Positions 49,056 to 62,690 are shown, counted from the stretch's first letter. The stretch: DNA of 64,000 nt from Mugil cephalus (GCF_022458985.1 NC_061782.1:9999672-10063671), one strand, 5' to 3'. Notes: generated by a model from the letters alone, not told the origin. Numbers and translations: made by a program.

Positions 49056-51885
49056 CCTGCAGTGAGAAGAGAGCAAAAGCGGTGAGACGGAGACAGATGA
49101 CACAAAATTGTTTATATGCAAAGAACACAAGGACATAACATGCACACCGGCCTGATTATTAATTATTTTGGGTTAAAACGCATGGTGTGATGGAGTCACA
49201 GTGCTGATGGAAGTTGAGGTTTACTCACCATTTAAGGCTATGTAAGGGCTAATTTACCAAGTGATGAAGTGGTGGTTTCAAATGCGATTTACACTAAAAC
49301 ATCATCTAAAAAATCATCATGCTGCTACACAGCTACCTTCCTTCTTTAACCAAAAAAACAAATCAATGCTCATATGAAGAGGGAAAGATTAGAACAATGG
49401 CAGCTTACTCATGAGATCTAACGTCATATTGCACTATTGACAAAAATGTACCATCAGACAATTCGTTAATGTCCTAGAATCCTCATCCACCCGAAAGAAT
49501 AAACTATGAAATTAATTGGCAGCAGAGCAGCTAAGCTCCAGAACTTAATTTCCAACCGTACTTGTGCTTAATTCATCAGTGTCACGGAAAGATGATTAAC
49601 AATTACGAAAGGGGCTACTGGTGTGTATCTGTAGTTCCCAAGTGTGCACTTTTCAGACTACATGATAGAAGGGTTCACCCCATTGAGGCCTAGAGCTACC
49701 ACCTGTCAATATCCTATTAACAATTCAGGCAGCGACTGTCAAATGGATTCAACAGAAAAAAAAAGAAAGAGGAAGTGCCATATGCTAATTGGCGTGTTTA
49801 GTAGCCCATGACAGAGGGACTGAGGGGAAGAGTGAGCATGCATGCACATTATTTCTCTGAATGTGCCCAGGAGACAGACTGATGCTAAAGGATTGGTACC
49901 AAAGACTCCATGGAAACTCCCAAGACTACAGCAGTGCAATAAAACGACACAAGTTGAGCCAAAGTTTATGGTATTGTGGACATATCTGTGATAACACAAG
50001 AGTCTAGACTGTAGCTGCCTCCAGTACCATCTAATACTAATAGGTTTGACATGTTATGCTGGAATGAAATTATCCAGATCTATGATATGTTGTACAGCAA
50101 TTAGACTGAATATTAGATGGTATCTAATATCAATGGTAAAGAGCTTTTTAAGCATGACACACACGTAACCAATGAGCCACAATGAGAAACAAGATGCAAA
50201 AGAAGGACGAACACAGATTTGAGTAATTCATGTCTAGATCTGAAAATTAACTATGTCTGCTTATTTAAAAATGAATCCTTCTTTTATTACTTATTCTATT
50301 TTGGGTTTGGGGCGTATAAGTTTAAATCCTACACTGAATGCCCATTACAGTAGTCTGTGGTCCTGTATTGAATTAAAGACAAACTGGTTATTTAATGTAG
50401 TCCACTGACCAAAACGTACTAGTCAAAATAATGAGAACATATACTGGTACAATGCAATACAACTCAATAGTTCAACAAACCAGAGCCTCCAAGTCACGTA
50501 TCCAGAGCTTCATTGATAATTCAAAAGTGTGCATGATGCTTGCAAATAAAATATTTTTTTCTTATTCAGTGCACCTCAGTCTTTTGTGTTCAACTTATTG
50601 GTTTTACAGAAGGCTAATATCTTTAATACCAATGATGATGAAAAAGTGATTGATCTGTCATCACTCAAATCAGATGCATGAGAACATACATCTGCAATTG
50701 GTTCAGGGTCATGTAGGATCTCCGATTCTTTTAGAACAAAAGGCAAACAGGAACAATCTAGATGATTGGATGGTTTGATCATCCACTGAAGTCACTCCAC
50801 TGAACACATCAAACTAAGTGTTATTATTTTATAAATCCAATACTACCCTTCTCATTGAACAAAGCACGTAGCAGTGCTTGGTGTGCGCACATCTCGACTG
50901 TATCCCCTTGTGTGTAAATACAATAATTTAGAAGAAAGAAGTTGAGTCTACCATGTCAAAGAATTAGCCTTTTAAATCTGTTGAGAAGCTACTGGGGACA
51001 TAGGATTGACCATGTACCTGGCAAAACAATATTAGACCTCATAATCATGATGGAAAGAAAAAAAAAAAGGACAGCGCTGCGTTACCTAAACAGCCTGGAG
51101 TGCTATATAATTTATGTTTTATGTCCTTAGCCGACACCATTCCTCTCTGCTAAAGTTGGTAGAAAGTTTACTGTTGATCTGGTTCCTTTGTTGATCTGGG
51201 ATATGTTTTGCCTCCAAGCAAAAAGCATAAATTGAGAAGGGATTATTGTCAGAAGTACTAAAGAGGGCTGACAAACAAAAGTTTGCTCCGTACTTTATGA
51301 AACCCCTTGTCACTACAAACTTCCATATCTTTGGGCACGTTTTTACCTTGGTTACTTTTCAATCTGACAAGCAAAAAAAAAAATAATCTCAAAGATCATT
51401 TATTGTTTGGGACCGTGTCCTGAGAAGGACAAACACACAACAACAATCAAAGGATGGCCATTTCGACGCTGTGATGACTGACAAGATCGCTAGACATTTC
51501 TCTTTGCCCAACTGGAAAATCTACTTCAACACAACTGATAAAGTGTGGGAACTTCAGCCGAAGGGCCAAGAAGAGGTCAAGCTAAGAAAAGTTGCGCCAA
51601 TGTTTAAACCAGCAGAATTACAATGCAATATCCTGAACAGATCTGGCAACTGAGTTTCAACAGATCAGACCCCACGACTTCCCAAAAAGGCTGTTCAAAG
51701 ACTCTTTAGTTCAAAGACCCAGCAAGTTAATATAATCGCCAAATAACATAAAGGAAGGATTATTTTCAGCAGAGATAACACACCAGTAGTTTATTTAAGA
51801 ATAATGCTCATGTAGTCTCCTACTTGTCACTTGCGTACCTAACCCAAACAAAACATGATGCATGAGGAACCTTTCATTTTATTTT

Positions 51886-52450
51886 ATTTTATTTAGCCTT
51901 TATTTAACCAGGAGAAGTCCCACTGAGATTAAAATCCCTTTTGCAAGAGACACCTGGCCAAGACAGGCAGATGTGCATTCCTAAACACAAAGTTTATCAC
52001 AAACAGAGAAATGACAAAAAAACACACGTAACATACAACAGGGACACAATTTACACACACTTGGTGACGATGCTGAACAGACCTTCAACATGTGTTTAAA
52101 GACGTCAAATGAGACCCGCTCCTTAAGTTTTAGATTATATTGCAACATATTCCAGGCCCCAGGAGACAAATAACTTAAAGCCATTTTAACTTTTCCCTGT
52201 TCTAACTTTAGGAGCGGTTAGTTGATGTAATGTCACCTCTAAGAATAGTTTCCAGTACTTTCTTTTATCAAACGTGGATACAGAGGTACGAGAGAAGTGC
52301 CCTGTAAATATTTTGGTTTCCCACGAAAAAGCCCACGAGTGGGGAATGCAGACCAACCAACCCGATCGTACAGGGTGCAGTGATGAGAATGGGAGTTGGT
52401 GATGAATCTCAATGCACCGTGATAAACGGTGTTAATGGCATTTACCTGAA
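51886..52450 (-). mobile_element. 3' end of a non-LTR retrotransposon (LINE), 5'-truncated
   Basis: On the minus strand the bases translate, with breaks, to the usual C-terminal tail of teleost LINE reverse transcriptases: NAINTVYHGALRFITNS, HHCTLYDRVGWSAFPTR, then LSPGAWNMLQYNLKLKER. A 3'UTR with CTTTTGCAAGGGATTTTAAT and CTGGTTAAATAAAGGC follows, with an (AAAAT)n tail at 51886-51895. At least one stop lies in the middle, so it is dead. It lies between the probable first exon and the first coding exon of micu1. Confidence 0.8.
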
Positions 52451-52952
52451 GATAACCACTTCTTTTTATTGTGAGGCGTGGCTGCCATGATCATGTCCCC
52501 CAACTCTGACCTGAGGTTCTCAACATTTCACCTCGCTATTAACAGCTGGTTAGCATTAACAGATATACACTAGCGGTTCAAAAACATAATAAAGCAATGT
52601 TAGTTTTATGAGAGAAACCCCTCTAATGCTGTTCCCATGATGCAAAGGGACCCCAATGTTTTGTTTTTAGCCGCAAGTTAACTTCGTCGACACGATTCTG
52701 CAGTGACTCAATGCTACATGCTAACCTATGAGCTAACCAACATGTTTTCAACGTCATTCGTGTGTAATATACATTGTTTTAGTGTTAGTGCTTAGCCGTA
52801 GAGGCCATTAATTAGATAATTTATCGCAGCGTAGCTGCCGCTAGCTAGCTGGCTGGCTAGCTGGCTAGTTAGTTGTGGTTACATGTCAGATAGCAGCTAA
52901 CGTGTGCAGCTTTTTTTTTTTTTTATAGCTATTAAGCGAGATTGTTACTCAC

Positions 52953-53040
52953 ATTAACGACGATCAAAAAAACCCGCCAGTCAGTCAAAATGGTAATGTC
53001 TTCTGCGGTTCAGTGTAGCCCGTCTCTCCCCTGTCTCTCT
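52953..53040 (-). other. micu1: probable micu1 noncoding first exon and promoter
   Basis: A strong donor GTGAGTAAC starts at 52952 on the minus strand. Upstream of it the DNA becomes CpG-rich, with a GC box (CCCCGCCC, about 53090-53097) and a run of CAGGGAGACAGAG repeats. The coding ATG exon at 49056 begins with an acceptor, so a 5'UTR exon must lie upstream, and this is the best candidate. The right boundary is a guess. Confidence 0.5.
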
Positions 53041-53385
53041 GTCTCCCTGTCTGTCTATAGAGATGGAGCAGTTCCGTGTTGACCAGCAGGGCGGGGCGAC
53101 ATCTGCGCACCCAGCTCCACGCAGCTCAGTAACAGTAAACAGGTACGCTACAGACTCACATTTTGCAATTTACATCGAACATAACAGGGAAATTGTGAAA
53201 TAAGATGCAAACAGACGTTGTAGGGGTGGCTTTGAACACAGTGTCAGAGAGGAGGAGGAGAATTTCGGCAAAAGTGAAAACCATCCTTGACACCTCCTCC
53301 CACCCACCCCACAACAAGGGGAAACTTGAGCCATTTGCAAGTTAAAATGTGTAAAAAGTACATTTTCCTTGTTTCTATGGGTACA

Positions 53386-53440
53386 AGGCAAAGGAAGTTT
53401 ATTTATGTAGCACAATTCAGACACAATGCAACTCAAAGTG
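53386..53440 (-). mobile_element. interspersed repeat end, common in fish
   Basis: GGAAGTTTATTTATGTAGCAC followed by ACAATGCAACTCAAAGTGC resembles the frequent teleost sequence 'aagtttatttgtatagcacatttcat…caattcaaagtgctttac', a retrotransposon 3' terminus seen in reverse. Extent uncertain. Confidence 0.5.
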
Positions 53441-56400
53441 CATTAATAACAAGATACAATTACATTAGAATGATATTAAAAGAAAGAACGCAACACAAAG
53501 CAATTTCAGCATTGCAATTTGTAATAAGTAAAGCGATAAAAGAAGGGACAATAGATAATAGTTCATTTGAATGGGGGAGACAGTGATTGATTGTTAATGC
53601 CTGTTTCACTGTTCAGGGAGAAGCATGTGATGACTGAGAGAAGCAAACATGAAATGATACGAGTCTCTTTTGTCAGTCATGCTTGCCTGTGACAGACACT
53701 CCAGCTTAAAATGCAAAATATATATAAATGACCTCTTGACATTGAGCCTGCTGTAACTACCCCCTTGAATATGAATCAACTTAGCTGAATGCATAATGTG
53801 AAAGGAAACACTGGGGTAGATGCAGAGATGCTTTTGTCTCAAACCTCTTCATGATGTGACCCCGCATTGAAACTTATGATGTTATGTTTAAACTGGAGAT
53901 GGACAGAATACAGAGATGTGATACTGAGTCTTTACACCAGTTAGGTCCTTGACAAAATGCCAGGAAATCTCAGAATAGACACACCACTAGACATCCACAC
54001 AATGAAATGCCTTTGAAATATATTATATTTCTCAGATATAATGATGCTGTTCTGCGGTTGTATTGTCATTAGTCAGACGTAACTTAATAAAAAGCTCTTA
54101 GCTAAGGGAAATGACCAGACAGATGTACGTACAGTACATGTAAGTAGGCCAACTTCTTTAGAAGCTCTCACAGAGCTGCTGGGATGCCTCTTCTTTGTGT
54201 ACTGTGCTTCAAACTGTAGCATGCACAGTAGTTCAGAAAAGTGCATTACTTCATATTACTTAATATCATTGTGCTAGAATAACATATCTTAACTCACGCT
54301 GTGAACTCTCCAAAACCAGACTTACTCATTTGTGTCAGATCAGGTGTGGCCCTTAAAAAGGCTTAAAAGGCCTTAGATTGATTCATAAATTAGAGGTGTG
54401 ATCCAAATGTTGTTCTTCAGGGATTCATAAGGAGAATACGAGACAATGCATTCATAGATGGGACACTAGCCTCACAAGTGGAGTCAGAATCTGAGTGACT
54501 TTTCAATAAATTGTTTAATTAATACAAATATTACAGTAACAAACAGACCTGGGGTCAAAAAGATCAGGCAGCATTAGGTTAACAATTGTTCTATGGCACG
54601 CATAAGTTCATATTATCAGTAAAGTTTGTTAAATGTTGAGGTAATTATTGTCTAAAGAGACAATAACTATAATATTAAATACACACAGAAAGTAATAGCA
54701 CTGCTTACTATCCATACACGTTATTATCTACACTAATCTCTTGGTTTATTCCCACAAGCTTTAGTTAAAGCCATTTTGAGTCCTTCTCTTCCTCCCTTCT
54801 GTGTTCAGTCCTTTTTAATAAAGGAGGCTTCTTGCCTGAAGTGCTCCACTGCAAGCGAGCTATTTATCACGGGGACCCCACAAAGTGTAACTGTCAGCTA
54901 TTGAAATTTAAACAACAATAACCTCAGCATGGCCAAAGGCATCCACATTGTCAGTGTGTGTTTCTCCAATTCAGAGACATTCATCTCCAATTAATCTCAT
55001 CAATTTCATAAACGTGCATAATGCAATGAATTTTTTTTTTTTAATTCTCCAAAAGACATACAGTTTGGACAGTGGCATGGGCAGTTGTCATCAAATGCAA
55101 TAGTGCAATGTCTATAACTTCTAGCTAACATATAGGCTGCCTGGCCAGTTGGTGTCTTTTTTATTTTGGTACACATTCCATTATTATGACTCAGTCCAGA
55201 TCGAAAAATAAGCATGTCACGTAACAGGGGCATGCGAGGTGTTTACTTTCCTAACACAGCAACTGTATTTGATTAATAAAACATTCTTGGCTTCTCGTGT
55301 TTGGTTTGCGATGCCTCTCCACGCATGCTTTATTAAGAGCACACATGTAAATCTATTAAGGGGTGTTGATTTACTCCAACTGCAGCAGATTTTGTGCCCG
55401 CATGACAGTTCTGATGAAATGACAACTACGGTGAAACTTGACCCACAAAGTGTGCCCCTGTGCAATGGTGAAGCAGGGCTCGGGCAAAGACTTGTAGACA
55501 AAAACTGGCTCCAGTTACACAGCAAACTAAATGCTGTGTGGTGTATGCGAGCCTTTATGGGAGCATGAGAAGGGCTGCATACCCTGCCTAGTTAGGCCTG
55601 TGTTTATATCATGGAGCACCTGATTGGCGGTGTGATGCAATAGAAGTCACACAGCCATGCCAGCTTGTTTCAGGCATTGCCTTTTCTGTATAACCATGGG
55701 TGGGGCTGTTCCACACTGCTAGGTAACATTTCATCCTTGTACAGACATGTGTGCACACACAAGCATGCATACACACCTCTTTCTGCATTGTTCTCAGCTC
55801 ATCCATCTCATCATAACCTCGGCACACAATGTGTAACTGTCAGATGGCGTTTAAAAGTAGCACTGGGAGAGTTTTTGGTTTAGCAGGAGAAGGACAACTG
55901 TGGAAAAACAAAAGAAAAAGATTAATGTCAGCGGAGATTACATTTGAATTGCATTAATCTAAATTTGTGCAGACTCACCATGTCTGATTCTGAGCAGTAA
56001 GGCCTTTGAAATTTGAATTTATGAGGCATAGGTTGGCACTCTAATCAGTGTCTGACTGAAATTAACTCTGGACTTCAATTGTGAATTTATTACACCTTAG
56101 AGTTGGACTGCTACAAGTACAAGATCAGATACCAAGGTCTGATATCCAATATATACATGCAAATGATGTTTATAGCTTTCATTGTTAGCCTTCTTTTATT
56201 ATTATTATCATTAATTTGATTACACTGACTTAACAGTTTGAACACAATCCAAAGACCAAACAAAATTACGCACATGTCTCACATGACCCGAAAGACTGAA
56301 TGAAACCTTATACCTGCGGCTATTTCCACTTTAATGTGACTTCTTTTGTTTACACTCCTCGCACACCATGTGCAGTGGCGTACTGGCACGATAAAATTAC

Positions 56401-56802
56401 GCCATCCGTGTAAAGATTCATGCGAGCCTGTGCCCCATGGTATTTGGCACCACACAAAGATTCTCTCTGTGAATCGATGCAGCCTTGAGGCCGTGAGCTG
56501 GTCCTTGTCTGTGGCTGAGAATTTGCATTTAAATTGCATCGCCCACACAATCTGGAGCAGTGCACCTGAAGAAGTACAGAAGGAACCGGTATGACTACAG
56601 GAGCAGTGACATACTACTACTATATTTCACAAACAAACAGAAGACAAGCATAATGCACAACAAAACACCCAGTTCATTATTTACTTTTTATCTTATTTAT
56701 TGTGTTCTTGTTCCCTGTGAAGCCATGAATCACCACACTGAAAGCTCCAATATGCATTTTTCCTTGTGGTATGTTATCTGGTTTCTCCCTCAACCAATAC
56801 AG

Positions 56803-56940
56803 GTGTGGCAGATGGTGTATTTTACGACAGGCATGGTCAAAGATTAAGGGGAAAAGATTACATTCTGCCGAGGGGAGTCTCCTTGACATTCATTGGCCAC
56901 ACAGACCCATTACCGCTCCTATTACCTGAATTTGAAATGG
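56803..56940 (+). other. candidate orphan exon, unidentified product
   Basis: Preceded by a pyrimidine-rich acceptor (TTTCTCCCTCAACCAATACAG) and followed by GTGAGT. The 138 bases are open in a frame that begins and ends in phase 1 (46 codons). The peptide contains VADGVFYDRHGQRLRGKDYI and LPRGVSLTFIGHTDPLPLL. I do not recognise the family. An open segment at 56376-56588 (acceptor TGCAG, donor GTATGA) is phase 0-0 and cannot join it directly. No compatible partner exon was found, so it may be chance or a relic. Confidence 0.25.
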
Positions 56941-57999
56941 GTGAGTGACTCTGGAGGAAACAAAACACAGGACACTTTCCTGCATGCCCTTATGCTCTGC
57001 CATTTAGGGTTAGAAGCCCTGAAAGTCACTGAAACGGAGGAAGCAGCCCGTGTTGTTTAAAAGATCAGTTTAATTAGATTGGATCGCGTTGGTTTGCCTT
57101 TTGGGACATAGTCGTGTGTGACTGAAGGACGAGCTAATATTAGACACAGCTGCAGAGGAACGGTGGCCAGCAACAGCAGACATCCAGACTATACCTTCCC
57201 TGCCTCTTTCAAGACAGCTGCAAATCTCCAAGTGACCGTCAGCTCTGCATAAAGTGCAAATCTTTGAGTAGTATTGGCTAGGAAAGTGGTTCTATAGCTT
57301 GGGCATGATCTCGATACCTTTACGCATTCTGGTGATAGCATTTTTTACTGTAAAGCCGTAACAAATATTAGATAAACTATATATCTAAAGAGAACAGGTA
57401 GGTGTAGGTGAGATGCATGATGAGTCATGATATTTATGATATGTCCTGTGTTTTCTGGACTTGTTGTGGGCGAGTCTGTGAGTGGTGCCCACTCGTGTCT
57501 CACATGGCTCGGGCCTGTAGCTGTATAGGGTCTGTATATATGCGACTCGGAGAGTGGCAAACCATGCCACCAAATCCAGTTGCTTTTGTTTCAGGTTTGT
57601 GTTTTTGCCCTGGAGTACTGATAGCCTTCACAGAATATAGTCTTCAAGTGTGTTGCAAGATGGTGAATGAATTCATGATTTATTTATTTATTAAAATCTC
57701 CTTTTGTATTAGTTATTGCCAAGTACCTGTGCAGGTCTTAGATTCGAGATGTACATTTTAGGTTCAACACAGATTGTGTGCATTGGTGTATAAACAGTGT
57801 GCAGTACATTTAAAGCTGCTTAAAGTTAAGCAAAAGTTTAATTCTGAATGCAGTAACACAACTGAACAAATGACTGATCATAATGTGTTAGTTGGATATG
57901 TGTGGTGGCGTGTAAATGGTGGTTAAATTGTTGTTATGGGAGGGTACGTGGCATATGCTACATGTGTTTGTTTTGTGAATGGTGTGTTTATATTCTGTA

Positions 58000-58058
58000 T
58001 GGACTGTGGAAACACATTTCCTGTGAAGGACGAATAAAAGCATATCTATCTATCTTGT
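58000..58058 (+). mobile_element. 3' tail of a fish LINE copy
   Basis: GGAAACACATTTCCTGTGAAG then GACGAATAAAAGCATATC and (TATC)n. This has the layout of teleost Rex1/L2-like 3' ends. It lies about 260 bases before the mcu start codon. Confidence 0.5.
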
Positions 58059-58318
58059 TATGGTGATGCTGTTCTATGTGGATTACAGCAACTGGGCCAC
58101 TGTTCGGCGGATGTTTTGCAGGTAAAGCGAAATGCAGCTGCCCTGAATTACTCCCCACAAAAAGTGTTTTATGTTTGCACACTGGTGCAACACTGGGCAT
58201 GTGTATGAAGCCGTATAGTCCAGCCCCGCAAACCCGCCCACCTCCCCTCCCTCTTCCCCTTCGGTGCGTCTCGGTCCGCCCGCAGCAGTCTCCTTCTCGG
58301 CGAGGTTTCACTACAGAG

Positions 58319-58435
58319 ATGGCTGCGAAAGTGTGCAGATCGGTACTCCTGTTTTCCCGGAGCAGCGGACCGGTGGCCGGCAGCCTCTCCGCACTTGTTG
58401 TGTCCTCACAGCGACACCATCAGCACATAGGACCG
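58319..58435 (+). CDS. mcu: mitochondrial calcium uniporter pore subunit, exon 1 only
   Basis: First coding exon of MCU, the pore of the inner-membrane calcium uniporter. It encodes 39 residues, beginning MAAKVCRSVLLFSRSSGPVA and ending HHQHIGP, then GTAAGT donor in phase 0. This is the Ser/Arg-rich, acid-free mitochondrial presequence expected of fish MCU; mammalian MCU likewise begins MAA…GRSLLLL. The upstream 100 bases are GC-rich with several CpGs and no TATA box. The ATG context is CAGAGATGG. All later exons lie beyond 64000. The reading frame runs on into the intron but is not coding there. Identity rests on a short, poorly conserved presequence plus its head-to-head position with micu1, an arrangement also found in human 10q22. 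Confidence 0.82.
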
Positions 58436-58703
58436 GTAAGTCCCAGGACGCGCGAGCGTCAAAGCGAGAGGTGTGGGACCCGGGCGGCCGGAGAGGAGAG
58501 GAGAGGCAGGCTGGACGGGAGAGAAGGGAGCGGGCTAAGGAAGTAGAGCTAACTAGCCTAAAGATTTTACGTGCATGCCTTTTCTTGAGATTGCGGTTAG
58601 CGGAGAGAGGTGAGACACGAGATGAGTCACGATATGTACCCCGTCCCGGTGTCGTGTTTGTTGTAATCCACAGTGGGACGCAGGGCTTTGACAGAGGCAA
58701 TGC

Positions 58704-58705
<2 letters not shown>

Positions 58706-58737
<32 letters not shown>
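58706..58737. repeat. T32 homopolymer
   Basis: Thirty-two T about 270 bases into mcu intron 1. It is responsible for F- or K-rich artificial frames on both strands. Confidence 0.95.
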
Positions 58738-58738
<1 letters not shown>

Positions 58739-59057
58739 GAGCACTTGGTGAATCCAATCGACAGCCCACTGCCGCTGCCCCACCGTTTACTGTTACCAGC
58801 CTCGGCTTTTTTAAACACGCTGCTTCATATCATTCCTCCCGCGTCCTTCAACTTTATAAGCGGATCTCTCTCTTTTTTCTACATCTGATCGCTGAATGCG
58901 AGACTGAAGCTTGTGGTTTTGGAGGATCTGCAGTGGGGCTGGCTTGATCGTGGCCTCCCGCCGATGGGGTGTCTTATTTTTGTGCTGCTTTGCAACAAGG
59001 GTGTTTGGCGTGAGAAGGGTTTGCTGATGGGTGCCTTCATCTCCCTTCTTATCCGCG

Positions 59058-59089
<32 letters not shown>

Positions 59090-59092
59090 GTG
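59058..59092. repeat. (GT)n microsatellite
   Basis: GT run with one GC interruption in mcu intron 1. Confidence 0.9.
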
Positions 59093-62000
59093 CGAGAAAG
59101 CTGCAGCGTCTCTGAGGTGCAGCAGAAAGTCAGAATAATGAATATCTGTCCAGAGCTGGAGTTGTGCGTAAGTGTGTGTGTGTGCGCCTTAGAGAGTGAC
59201 TCACACACTCTTTATGCATGCACACACATATGAGCCAGAAACATGGAAGCCCTTGCTCTTGAATGATGTCAGACTCTCCAGCCAGCCCTCCTTCTCCTAC
59301 TCTCCCCTCCCTGCGGGTGTTTCCCCATACAGCTGGGAGATCCTGGGTTTTCCTGCAGGCTGATGCAGGGTCCTTCTTTGCATCCGTAGCGATATAGGCA
59401 GCCGAGAAAAAAAAAAAAAGAAAAAAGAAGAAGCTCACAGTAACAGGATGCAGCACAATTAGTGGCCCAGCTTCTTCCTGCTTCTGTGACCCTCTCCCCT
59501 CAGCTGAGTCGTTTTACAGCTGCTGCCTGACGTTCAGGTGAGGCACTGACTTGAATACAAAAGAATGAGGAAGTGAAGTCAGTGCAACTCCACGCAAAAA
59601 CACCCCACTCTACGGCGGCCCGGCCGTGAACATTGCTGTGATATTCTGCACCACTCACACCTCCTCTGCCATTCTTTTTCCTACATTTCCCTTCGAGATC
59701 TTCTTCCTCGTGTTTTTCTGTCGTCGCTCCTCCCTACTGTAAACAACTCAGAGAAATGCCACCGACCTAGAGAAACCAAACAAGGCTTTCCTTCCTGGCC
59801 CGACCCAGAGGTTAAGTAGTTGTCACAAGGGGTGCGCTCAGACCATATCTCTGCGCCCGATCCCATTGGTGTTGCCCACTGTGAGCTATTACAAACGAAG
59901 AAATTTGAGTGTGTGGATAAGTAATATGCTGCCCTCTTCTAAAATAAGCAGGCCTAAGTGATTTCACAGGGGGAGTTGCAGCTCCCGTGTCTCGCCTAAT
60001 AAGTTCTCATTTTACTGTATTTCGGTCTCCTCAGATTGTGGTTTAGCTTGTCTCCTGTCATATTTTGACTTTGTTCGTTGAAGCATTGCTGCCACGGCTC
60101 CTAATGTGAGGTCTGTCACTTTATGACAGCCAATCCTTCGTATTCATTTGTGAGTTTTCCACTGCAGTTAGGAAACTCTTGTTTCTGTGCTCGGGCTAAA
60201 AAGCTGCAGTGAGTTCCCGTACACGTACAGGTGCCACGAGGAATGCAGATATGCCTAGAGCCCACTTTCAGCTGGTGAGGAAAGTAATGGCTCTGACCGG
60301 TGGTTCTGTAATGCGCTGCAGTCATGATGGGTCAACTACACAGGGATGCAAAGCAGGCTGTGGGCTCCAGGGACTCACATTTAACCTACACTAGATTACT
60401 ATTGAGTCAACTGTCATATAAAATGCGGCTATCCTGAAGTGTGGCAGGGGAGTTGAGTCACTGCGAATAAATGGTCCTTATAAGTGGCTTATAAATCACC
60501 GTTGGTTTTCTGTGGTATGAGCAAATTGGGTCAATTTTTTTCCATATAGTGCTTTTACAATGCAGGGATTCACAAAAACTTGGAGGTGCCAAAGATCAGA
60601 TTTTATTTAGTTATTCATTTCCATTTAAGCTGACATGTTCATTAAAGCTGAACTGCAGGTGGATGCTGCATTAGGGGCCACGGGGTCGAGGCCCACTGCC
60701 GACTTTTAATCCAATCAGTGTAGGAGTAACCTAATTTATCCCAGCTGCCTTCACGGACTGAGTGCTGAACTTATCCGGATTAGTGAGATAAGGGAGTGAC
60801 TCTAAGACTGTGGCTGTGCTAAAGGTGACACGATAGTTGAATGATTGATAAAGTCATCCAGCTAGGCAGTCGCATTCATGTCATTTGACTGTTAATGGGC
60901 AAAGTGGATTCTGACTCTCGTTTGTTGTCTCATATTTGTGTGTGGAAGAAAAAGGGGTTAGTGCATGGAAGAAGAAACATTTCGTTGCAAGATGATGATG
61001 GATTGTCAGAGTAGCTGACATTTATCTGCGCGGAATAATCATTCTTCACTTTGAAGTCTCGCGATTGACAGCTGCATTGCCCCTTTTTTGCATGGAACGT
61101 AATCAATGTCACTCCACTGCTGAAGCTGGATCGCCCGTTTATCACAGCATCGTTTCAGGATGATGATCTGTATGTATGTTCTCAGATCGCATCATGCTCC
61201 TGCTGGAAAGGAATCCTCACGATCTCCGATCAGCACGGCCAATATTGGATTGCTGTCTGCACACAGGAGCAGTTTTAATGGGCACGGAGAGCAATTCAAA
61301 GGGTTTTCTTTAGTGGGTTAGGAAACCGATTTGAGTTTTCTCGCAGGGTTTTTGCACACTCACTGGGCTACATGAGGCAAAGTCAAGAGATAGAATTTCA
61401 GTCAGGGGTTAGTTGTAGTTACAAAATCATTGATTTGTCGAACGGATATTCCATATCTACCATATATACCATCCCATGTTCTTGCTGTGGATCGTTACAT
61501 GCAGACAGTTTCCACATATGTCATTACGTGGCTTGGCTAAATTACAATCTATACCAAACTAGCTCTATGGATACACTGCTTCATTCCACATTAAACTGTC
61601 CGAAAAACCGTAGGGAAGTGTTTGAAGATCCTCTTTTCAGATTATCTATCACATAGAACGTATTAAAAAGCTGAAAGCTGGCCCCGCTAAACAATTGAAA
61701 AACTGTATAGTTCCTCAGCCCACTACAGACTGCCCACTCTTCAGAGTATGAATTAGCTTTAGATAGAGAGAGGGCTGCAGCCTACGGAGCGGTGGACAGG
61801 AAATGCAAAGACGACCAATCTTGTATTGCCAGGCGAGCCGGTTAGTTCGCTCTGCCTCTTATCTTAGCTAGAGCAAGGTCCTGAGACAGAACGAGTGCAT
61901 TTGTCCTTCTGGAGGACTTTGATACAAAAACTGAAAAGAAAATGTGCCGCAAGCTGTGGCCCAGGTATGTCACTAAATCGTGAAGTACGAGGAAGATGTC

Positions 62001-62495
62001 GCTGCACTGTGCTTCACACCGTAGCAGTGTCATGTCGGCCAACACAACTTTACTGCCATTCCTGATTTATATGTAAAAACAGTGTAGAAACTGATTCCCA
62101 GATAATAGACTTCCCCATACCAAAGATTGAATTAAAGTGGCCAATATCTGGTATCTATTGCAGTTATCTACTGCTGCTTTTACAAGCAATATAATAGTTA
62201 TTGATATGTGTCCAGGTTTTACTGTAACTGAGATAAGTAACTTGCCAGTCCATTAGGTACACTAGTAAAAAAAAAATCTTTCTAATGTAACAGCCGTGCA
62301 CTGAAGCTTCATGAAGATCATAGTATTCTTTTTTTTTTTTTTTTTTTTAATTTTGGAGGCTTTGATTTGTAGGACTGGTGAATTTTATTATGTTGTACTA
62401 TGATTTTGACAACCCCACCCCAGTCAGCGGGCTAGGCAACAACACAGTTTAACAGTACCACAAACTTACCGCCTTTCTGATGCTGTTTCAACGTA

Positions 62496-62690
62496 CACCG
62501 ATCGGACATGACATTGTGACCACCGTCCTATTGTTTTGTAGGTCTCCCGAAACGGGTGTGACTCATCAGTGTTTTTTTTTTAGTTGTTCCTAAACTGTTG
62601 TTTGTGTGTGTGCCTGTGTTCTGTGGTCAACGTAATTTTTAACGACTTCCTCTGCCAGTGGTTTTAATGTTGTGGCCAATCGTTGTATGT
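62496..62690 (+). mobile_element. Tc1/mariner-derived miniature element
   Basis: Begins TACACCGATCGGACATGACA followed by TTGTGACCACC, and ends GGTTTTAATGTTGTGGCCAA followed by TCGTTGTATGT, roughly its inverted complement. The interior (CGGGTGTGACTCATCAGTG, CCTAAACTGTTGTTTGTG) parallels the copy at 44846. No transposase remains. Confidence 0.65.

Larger units (their letters stand above)
53060..58200. other. micu1-mcu intergenic region
   Basis: About 5 kb between the probable micu1 promoter (near 53.05 kb) and the mcu 5'UTR. It contains fish interspersed repeats at 53386-53440 and 58000-58058 and a splice-flanked open segment at 56803-56940. The remainder is AT-rich and shows no recognisable coding unit. 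Confidence 0.6.

Noticed and set aside
58264..58947. 227-codon frame overlapping mcu exon 1
   Set aside because: It runs through the exon 1 donor and the T32 run in a different frame from the conserved MAAKVCRS start.
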